From contig JAFTWV010000101.1 in NCBI GenBank assembly GCA_017465155.1, forward strand, positions 1 through 64,000: a stretch of 64,000 bases of DNA. The letters run 5' to 3'. Made by a program: the position numbers and the translations under genes. The notes below the pieces were generated by a model, which was not told the origin of the DNA, ran no database searches, and worked only from the letters and a program-made list of their open reading frames with translations. Origin of the DNA: Clostridia bacterium (lineage in GTDB: Bacteria; Bacillota; Clostridia; Christensenellales; Aristaeellaceae). Positions 58,901 through 64,000 of this stretch are shown here, piece by piece; the first letter of the stretch is position 1, and every line of letters starts with the position of its first letter.

Positions 58901-59746
58901 ATGAAAATGCTCATTGCCGGCGCATACGGCAAGCTCGGTACAGACGTCCTGACGCAGGCTGTTGAGGCCGGTCACGATGTGCTGGCGATCGACATGGTGA
59001 CCCGTGACATTCCCGGCATCGAAGGAAAGTACCAGAAGAAGACTGTTGATGTGACGAAGCCTGAAACCCTCAAGGGACTGTGCGACGGCGTCGAATGCGT
59101 CATCACGACCGTCGGTCTGACCAAGACCAGCGCGACCACCACCAACTATGAGGTGGACTATCAGGGCAACCTGAACCTGCTGAACGAAGCGAAAAAGGCC
59201 GGTGTGAAGCACTTTGCCTATGTGTCCGTCCTCAAGGCGGATAAGGCGCCAAAGGTTCCCATGCTCCACGCCAAGGCCATGCTGGAAGAGGAGCTGAAGA
59301 AATCTGGTCTGACCTACGCCATCTTCCGTCCCACGGGTTATTTCTACGACATCGCGAAGGTTTTCAAGCCCATGATCGATAAGGGTGAAGTCACGCTGCT
59401 GGGCAATGAGCCCGTGGCCTGCAACGTCATCGATACGACGGAGCTGGCGGAGTTCATCCTGCTGCACTGCATGGACAGGAATGTCACCATCGACGTGGGC
59501 GGCAAGGAAACCTGGACGTATGAGGAGATTGCGAAGATGTTCTTTGCCGCTGCGGGCAAGGAGCCGGTCATCAAGCGTGCGCCGCCCTTCCTGTTTGACG
59601 TGCTGGCTTTTGTGAATCACTTCAAGAAGAACGGCAAGGAAGCGATCCTGCGCTTCTCCAAGTGGACACTGACGGAATCCATGGTGGCGGACGTGAAGTA
59701 TGGCAAGCTGAGCTTCAAGGAATACATCGAAAACTTCGGAAAGTAA
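58901..59746 (+). CDS. NAD(P)-binding atypical SDR (NmrA-like)
   Basis: A 281-residue Rossmann-fold protein. The nucleotide loop GAYGKLG starts at residue 7, and VDYQGNLNLLNEAKKAGVKHF and FRPTGYFYDIAKVF are typical of NmrA/atypical SDR proteins that reduce quinones or act as redox sensors. AAGGAGG precedes the ATG. First of three close genes with a DUF1295 membrane protein and a six-helix protein. Substrate unknown. Confidence 0.85.
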   Translation: MKMLIAGAYGKLGTDVLTQAVEAGHDVLAIDMVTRDIPGIEGKYQKKTVDVTKPETLKGLCDGVECVITTVGLTKTSATTTNYEVDYQGNLNLLNEAKKAGVKHFAYVSVLKADKAPKVPMLHAKAMLEEELKKSGLTYAIFRPTGYFYDIAKVFKPMIDKGEVTLLGNEPVACNVIDTTELAEFILLHCMDRNVTIDVGGKETWTYEEIAKMFFAAAGKEPVIKRAPPFLFDVLAFVNHFKKNGKEAILRFSKWTLTESMVADVKYGKLSFKEYIENFGK

Positions 59747-59758
59747 GGAGAGAAGGAT

Positions 59759-60547
59759 ATGGGTCTTGAACTGATGTGGATTGTTCTCGTCGTCTGCGCC
59801 ATCGCCTGCGCTGTCGGCTTTTACAAGTATGTGTACTTCCTGTCCATCGGCTATGGCTTTGCCATTGCTGCAGGTGCTGTGGCCACGGCTGTCATCTTCG
59901 CCGGCCGCATGGACTGGGTGGCGGCGCTGCAGATGGTGCTGTTTATCGCATACGGCGCACGCCTGAGCGGTTTCCTGCTGGTGCGCGAGCTCAAGAGCGC
60001 ATCCTTCAACAAGGCCATGAAGAGCGTCATGAAGCCTGAAAAGCCACTGCCGATCTTCGTCAGCGTGAGCATCTGGGTGTGCGTGGCTATCCTGTATACG
60101 ATGCAGGTCAGCCCCATGTTCTATCGCCTGTACAACAGCACGGCGGATGTGACGATGCCCGTTATTGGCGCGGTGATCTCCGTGCTGGGTCTGCTGCTGG
60201 AGTCTGCGGCTGACAAGCAGAAGAGTGAGCAGAAGAAAAAGAATCCGGACATGGTGGCGACTGAGGGACTGTACCGGATCGTGCGCTGCCCGAACTACCT
60301 GGGTGAGATTATCTTCTGGACTGGCGTACTGGTGGGTGCGTTCACGGCGCTGCAGGGCGCGGGCCAGTGGATTGTTGCCATTCTGGCGTGGGTGCTGATT
60401 GTGTTCATCATGTGCAATGGCGCGCAGCGTCTGGAAAAGCGGCAGATGGCCCGCTACGGCAAGGATAAGGCTTACAGCGATTATGCCAATAAGACCCCCA
60501 TCATCTTCCCCTTTGTTCCGCTGTATCATCTGAACAAGCAGGACTGA
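59759..60547 (+). CDS. DUF1295 / isoprenylcysteine methyltransferase-like membrane protein
   Basis: A 262-residue membrane protein with about six to seven helices. Its C-terminal part, GLYRIVRCPNYLGEIIFWTG and then RYGKDKAYSDYANKT, matches the steroid-5-alpha-reductase/ICMT-like group, which uses NADPH or S-adenosylmethionine on hydrophobic substrates. AAGGAG precedes the ATG. Next to an NAD(P)-binding protein, a reductase role on a lipid or quinone is plausible. Confidence 0.8.
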   Translation: MGLELMWIVLVVCAIACAVGFYKYVYFLSIGYGFAIAAGAVATAVIFAGRMDWVAALQMVLFIAYGARLSGFLLVRELKSASFNKAMKSVMKPEKPLPIFVSVSIWVCVAILYTMQVSPMFYRLYNSTADVTMPVIGAVISVLGLLLESAADKQKSEQKKKNPDMVATEGLYRIVRCPNYLGEIIFWTGVLVGAFTALQGAGQWIVAILAWVLIVFIMCNGAQRLEKRQMARYGKDKAYSDYANKTPIIFPFVPLYHLNKQD

Positions 60548-60579
60548 GCGGAAGAGCTGCAAAAGAAAGGGAGATTCGC

Positions 60580-61206
60580 ATGACCATTCCCATGGCACTG
60601 GTGGACTATATTCCGGTGATCTGCTTCGCCGCGTCCGGCATGCTGCTGCTGCGCTGCCTGTACCGGGCGATGAGCAAGGGCGCATATGCCCTGCTGGCTG
60701 CGGGCGTGATGATGATTGTGTGCGCGGGCTTCTTCAAGGCGGCGTGGAAGCTGCTCTATGCGGCGAATATCTGCAACTTTGAACGACTCAATCAGGTGTT
60801 CTTCCCCATGCAGGCCACAGGCTTTGTGCTGGCAGGTCTGGCAATGGTGAGCCTGCTGGTCTTCCGGCAGACAAAGGTGTACAGCGCAGCGGCTGCGCCT
60901 GCAGTATTTTCGGGCACGATGATTTTCGTGGCAATGATGGTGCTGGGTGCGGTGGGCCTGTGCGGCTCGCTGGCAGTGATTGCCAAGCGGATGAAGAAGC
61001 CTGCAGCCGTCGTACTGTTCATCGTGGCGTTCGTGTTCATGATGGGCATGGGCTATCTGTCCTCGAAGGACTTTGCCGATCCGGGCATGAACTGGATCGC
61101 GGAGTGCGTGAATGTTGTGGGGCAGGGCTGCATGCTTTGGGGCGTGCAGATGCTGCATAAGGCAGGTCTTGCGCAGGTGGAGGATGTGCGCAGGATTGCG
61201 GCGTGA
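60580..61206 (+). CDS. Six-helix membrane protein of unknown function
   Basis: A 208-residue hydrophobic protein with six predicted helices (about 5-26, 34-59, 72-92, 101-128, 138-160 and 167-193). I do not recognise a family. AAAGGGAG precedes the ATG, and it starts 32 bases after the DUF1295 gene and ends before a terminator, so it belongs to that operon. Confidence 0.75.
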   Translation: MTIPMALVDYIPVICFAASGMLLLRCLYRAMSKGAYALLAAGVMMIVCAGFFKAAWKLLYAANICNFERLNQVFFPMQATGFVLAGLAMVSLLVFRQTKVYSAAAAPAVFSGTMIFVAMMVLGAVGLCGSLAVIAKRMKKPAAVVLFIVAFVFMMGMGYLSSKDFADPGMNWIAECVNVVGQGCMLWGVQMLHKAGLAQVEDVRRIAA

Positions 61207-61213
61207 GCCATGC

Positions 61214-61248
61214 TGTCCGGACGGGGAAACCTGCCCGGACACTTTTTT
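61214..61248 (+). terminator. Terminator of the SDR/DUF1295 operon
   Basis: TGTCCGG pairs with CCGGACA, followed by C and T6. Confidence 0.85.
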
Positions 61249-61321
61249 GCTTATGTGGCAGGGATGGAGCGGAATACGGCGAATCCTGTACAACAATGCT
61301 TTTCCCAAGGAGGCGTCCGAG

Positions 61322-62599
61322 ATGAAGAAGATCACCGTAGCCATTGCCGGGATGGGCTCCCGGGGGATGAATACCTATGCCCGGTGTCTGGAAAGGTACG
61401 CCGGCCGTGCGGAACTGGTTGCCGTGGCGGATATCCGGCCTGACCGGGTGAAGGTTGCGGCGGAAAGATACGGCCTGAAGCCGGAAAGGTGCTTTGACAG
61501 CGTGGAGAGCCTGCTCAGACAGCCGAAGCTGGCGGATGTACTGTTCATCTGTACGCCGGACGATGTGCATTATCAGCCGGCCATTGACGCACTGAAGCTT
61601 GGCTATCACCTGCTGCTGGAAAAGCCGGCGGCCCGTACCGTGGCTGAGTGCCGCCATATTGCGCAGCTGGCGCAGGAGAAAGGCCTGCATGTGATTGTGT
61701 GCCATGTGCTGCGGTATACCGTGTTCTACCAGACCATCCGTGATCTGATCGGGCAGGGCCGCGTGGGCGATATCATGACGGTAGAGGCTATTGAACGTGT
61801 GGCATACTGGCATCAGGCGCATTCCTTCGTGCGCGGCAACTGGCATGTTGCGGCGGATACCACGCCGATGATCCTTGCAAAGTGCTGCCATGATATCGAC
61901 ATGCTCCTGTGGCTGACGGGGAAGCGCTGCGAACGCGTCTCCTCCTTTGGGCACCTGACGCATTTCACCGGAGCCCATATGCCTCAGGGAGCTCCCGAAC
62001 GCTGCGGCGAGGATTGTCCCGCTGCGGCAGACTGTCCCTACAACGCAAAACGGTACTACCTTGACATGTTCCGGAAGCATGGCGATGCATGGCCGGTCAA
62101 TGTGGTGGCGCCGGAACCGACGGAGGAGAAGATCCTTGCGGCGCTGGCGGCAGGGGACTACGGCCGCTGCGTATACCGCATGGACAACGATGTGGTGGAT
62201 CATCAGGTGATGACGATGCAGCTGGAGGATGATGTGACGGTATCCCTCACAATGACGGCGTTTACTGCTACCGGCGGGCGCTGCATCCGTCTGATGGGTA
62301 CGGGCGGCGAGATCTATGCAGACATGGAGAGAAACATGATTCGCGTGCATTCCTTCGGCGGGGAAGCGGAGGAGATTGACGTGCGGAAGCTGACGAAGGA
62401 CTTTTCCGGACATGGCGGCGGAGACGCGCGCATGGTGTCCGATTTCCTTGACGTGCTGGCAGGGAAGCCTGCAAGCGCTGCACTGACAACGATTGACCGC
62501 AGCGTGGAGAGTCACTATGCAGCGCTGGCTGCAGAGAAATCGCGCCTGCAGGGCGGGCAGGTCGTCGTGCTGGACGAATTTGTACAAAAGGAGCAATAA
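61322..62599 (+). CDS. Gfo/Idh/MocA family oxidoreductase
   Basis: A 425-residue NAD(P)-dependent sugar or inositol dehydrogenase. The Rossmann loop GMGSRGMNT starts at residue 10; EKPAA near 98-103 is the family's EKP motif with the catalytic Lys. A cysteine patch, CGEDCPAAADCPYNA, lies near 232-246, as in a subgroup of this family with a possible metal site. AAGGAGG lies nine bases before the ATG at 61322; the frame extends 210 bases upstream but has no start signals. Five bases before a MATE gene, so co-transcribed. Confidence 0.9.
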   Translation: MKKITVAIAGMGSRGMNTYARCLERYAGRAELVAVADIRPDRVKVAAERYGLKPERCFDSVESLLRQPKLADVLFICTPDDVHYQPAIDALKLGYHLLLEKPAARTVAECRHIAQLAQEKGLHVIVCHVLRYTVFYQTIRDLIGQGRVGDIMTVEAIERVAYWHQAHSFVRGNWHVAADTTPMILAKCCHDIDMLLWLTGKRCERVSSFGHLTHFTGAHMPQGAPERCGEDCPAAADCPYNAKRYYLDMFRKHGDAWPVNVVAPEPTEEKILAALAAGDYGRCVYRMDNDVVDHQVMTMQLEDDVTVSLTMTAFTATGGRCIRLMGTGGEIYADMERNMIRVHSFGGEAEEIDVRKLTKDFSGHGGGDARMVSDFLDVLAGKPASAALTTIDRSVESHYAALAAEKSRLQGGQVVVLDEFVQKEQ

Positions 62600-62604
62600 G
62601 CATC

Positions 62605-63999
62605 ATGGCGGAAGCACGGATGCAGCTGGGGACAAGGCAGGAAAAGCGGGCGTTTTACCGCAACGCACTGGCGATCATGCTGCCTATCGCGCTGCAGAAC
62701 CTGATGGATACAGCGGTCAGTTCTGCTGATGTAATCATGCTGTCCTATGTCAGTCAGGCGGCGCTGAGCGCATCCTCTCTGGCCGGTCAGGTGGCGTTTA
62801 TCATGTCGAACCTGATCTACGGGCTGTCTTCTGCTTCGGCGGTAATGGCGGCGCAGTACTGGGGCAAGGGCGACAAAACGGCGGTGGAACGTGTGCTGGG
62901 CATGGCGCTGCGGCTGGCACTGCTGGTCAGCGCGGTGTTTGCTGTGGCAGCCGCGGTGTTTCCGGCACAGATCATGCGGATATTTACGCCGGACCCCGTG
63001 CTGATTGCCGAGGGTGAAATATACCTGCGGGCAGTGAGCGCATCCTATGTGCTGGGCGCGTTTGCGCAGATTTATCTGAGCGTGATGCGCAGCGTGGAGC
63101 GGGTCGTGATCACCGCTGCCGTGCATGGCGGTGCGGTGCTGATGAACGTGGCGCTCAATGCCTGCTTCATCTTTGGCGTTGGGCCGTTCCCAGAGCTGGG
63201 GATTCTCGGCGTGGCGCTGGCAACGAGCATCACTCGTGCGGCAGAGACGCTGGTGTGCATCATTGACGGCAGACTGTGCAGGCGTATCCGGCTGCGTGTG
63301 AAATATCTGTGGGCCAGAGGCGGTCAGCTGATGCGGGATTTCGTGAAGCTGGCGATTCCGGCGGCAGCCAACGATATCATCTGGGGGCTGGCCTTCAGCG
63401 TGTATTCGGTGATTCTCGGACATCTGTCCAGCGACATTGTGGCGGCAAATTCCGTGGCGTCTGTGGTGCGCAACCTGGGTACGGTCATGTGCTTTGGTAC
63501 GGCGAGTGCAGCGGGGATCGTGCTGGGAAAGACGATGGGCGAAAACCGCCTGACAGAAGCGAGGACCTATGCAAAGCGCTTTATCGGCATGGCGGTCTGG
63601 ACAGCGCTGATCGGCGGTGCGGCGATTCTGCTGCTGCGTCAGCCAGTGCTGGATTTCATGCACCTGTACGTCAAGGATGCGACACAGCAGGCGAAGGACG
63701 ACCTGGGGCTGATGCTGTTCATCAACGCCTATTACATCATGGGCATGTCACTGAATACGATGCTGATCTGCGGCATATTCCGTTCCGGGGGCGATGTGCG
63801 CTACGGGCTGATCTGCGATACGGTCGCCATGTGGGGCTATGCGGTGCCGATGGGGCTGCTGTGCGCGTTTGTGCTGAAGCTGCCGGAAATGTGGGTGTAT
63901 TTCATCCTCTGTCTGGATGAATTTGTGAAGCTGCCGGTGAATTTCTGGTATTACAGGAAGCAGCGCTGGGTCCGGAATATCACCCGGCAGGAGGCATAA
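62605..63999 (+). CDS. MATE family efflux transporter (second copy)
   Basis: A complete 464-residue MATE exporter, ending one base before the window edge. Twelve helices with the family's duplicated six-helix halves; MDTAVSSADVIMLSYVSQAA is the typical first-half block. AAAAGGAG precedes the ATG. It follows the oxidoreductase gene by five bases, suggesting export of that enzyme's product or substrate analogue, which is inference. Confidence 0.92.
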   Translation: MAEARMQLGTRQEKRAFYRNALAIMLPIALQNLMDTAVSSADVIMLSYVSQAALSASSLAGQVAFIMSNLIYGLSSASAVMAAQYWGKGDKTAVERVLGMALRLALLVSAVFAVAAAVFPAQIMRIFTPDPVLIAEGEIYLRAVSASYVLGAFAQIYLSVMRSVERVVITAAVHGGAVLMNVALNACFIFGVGPFPELGILGVALATSITRAAETLVCIIDGRLCRRIRLRVKYLWARGGQLMRDFVKLAIPAAANDIIWGLAFSVYSVILGHLSSDIVAANSVASVVRNLGTVMCFGTASAAGIVLGKTMGENRLTEARTYAKRFIGMAVWTALIGGAAILLLRQPVLDFMHLYVKDATQQAKDDLGLMLFINAYYIMGMSLNTMLICGIFRSGGDVRYGLICDTVAMWGYAVPMGLLCAFVLKLPEMWVYFILCLDEFVKLPVNFWYYRKQRWVRNITRQEA

Positions 64000-64000
64000 C

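Overview
The window reads as chromosomal DNA of a GC-rich, fibre-degrading anaerobic member of the Bacillota, probably gut or rumen Clostridia (a Christensenellales-like lineage is my guess, not proven). The reasons are strong AGGAGG ribosome sites, consensus sigma-A promoters, CUT1 sugar transporters without their own ATPase, many oligopeptide transporters, secreted proteins that begin MKKLLxLLLA, and a plant-polysaccharide gene set. I see no phage, plasmid, CRISPR or transposase gene. The long ORFs antisense to the genes are shadows.

Layout. 1-345: a 236-bp hairpin-rich repeat (R1-A) between two identical 36-bp stem-loops. 346-7074: a pectin/rhamnogalacturonan locus with a GDSL acetylesterase, divergent lplB-lplC, a binding protein, a polysaccharide deacetylase and an oligogalacturonide-lyase-like propeller. 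7244-10403: a MATE pump and a secreted Cthe_2159-like beta-helix protein. 10572-15060: a four-gene operon (sugar-dehydrogenase-like MDR, AraM-like G1P dehydrogenase, lactonase-like amidohydrolase, DmpA-type aminopeptidase). 15101-29701: a class A-like serine hydrolase, a transglutaminase-like protein and a large peptide-scavenging operon. That operon holds an Opp transporter, alanine racemase, M20 deacylase, DppA, LD-carboxypeptidase and a serine hydrolase, which resembles Bacillus dpp-ykf muropeptide recycling. 29950-37437: two divergent carbohydrate operons (GH43, flavodoxin-like, GH35; DUF2264, heparinase II/III, GH88). 37522-39034: Nudix-GNAT fusion and Tag. 39192-39617: five tRNAs (Val, Asp, Phe, Gly, Cys). 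39775-42228: a GH10 xylanase with three carbohydrate-binding modules. 42465-49740: M20 hydrolase, FMN-binding protein and a second Opp transporter. 49741-50095: R2 repeats. 50174-55623: nitroreductase, TtcA-like, Rrf2 regulator, repeat R1-B, TcdA, hydrolase, a 70-aa protein and a GH4 alpha-galacturonidase. 55781-63999: IlvE, TetR with flavin-reductase-like protein, another R2 repeat, SDR/DUF1295/membrane protein operon, Gfo/Idh oxidoreductase and a second MATE pump.

How it fits together. Secreted enzymes (GH10 and the beta-helix protein) would attack plant wall. The Lpl-type transporter imports short uronate oligomers, and GDSL esterase, deacetylase, Ogl-like, GH88 and GH4 enzymes trim them inside the cell. 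The peptide operon imports cell-wall peptides and breaks them down to D/L-amino acids.

The most unusual signals are: (1) R1, two ~95% identical 235/236-bp cores 52 kb apart, each downstream of a gene in that gene's orientation and each enclosed by a locus-specific duplicated terminator stem-loop; (2) R2, a structured 3'-end repeat with a covarying hairpin; (3) an Opp permease carrying a ~160-residue extracellular insert with an SH3-like segment; (4) loss of the C-terminal cysteines from both ATPases of that same transporter, while the second transporter keeps them.
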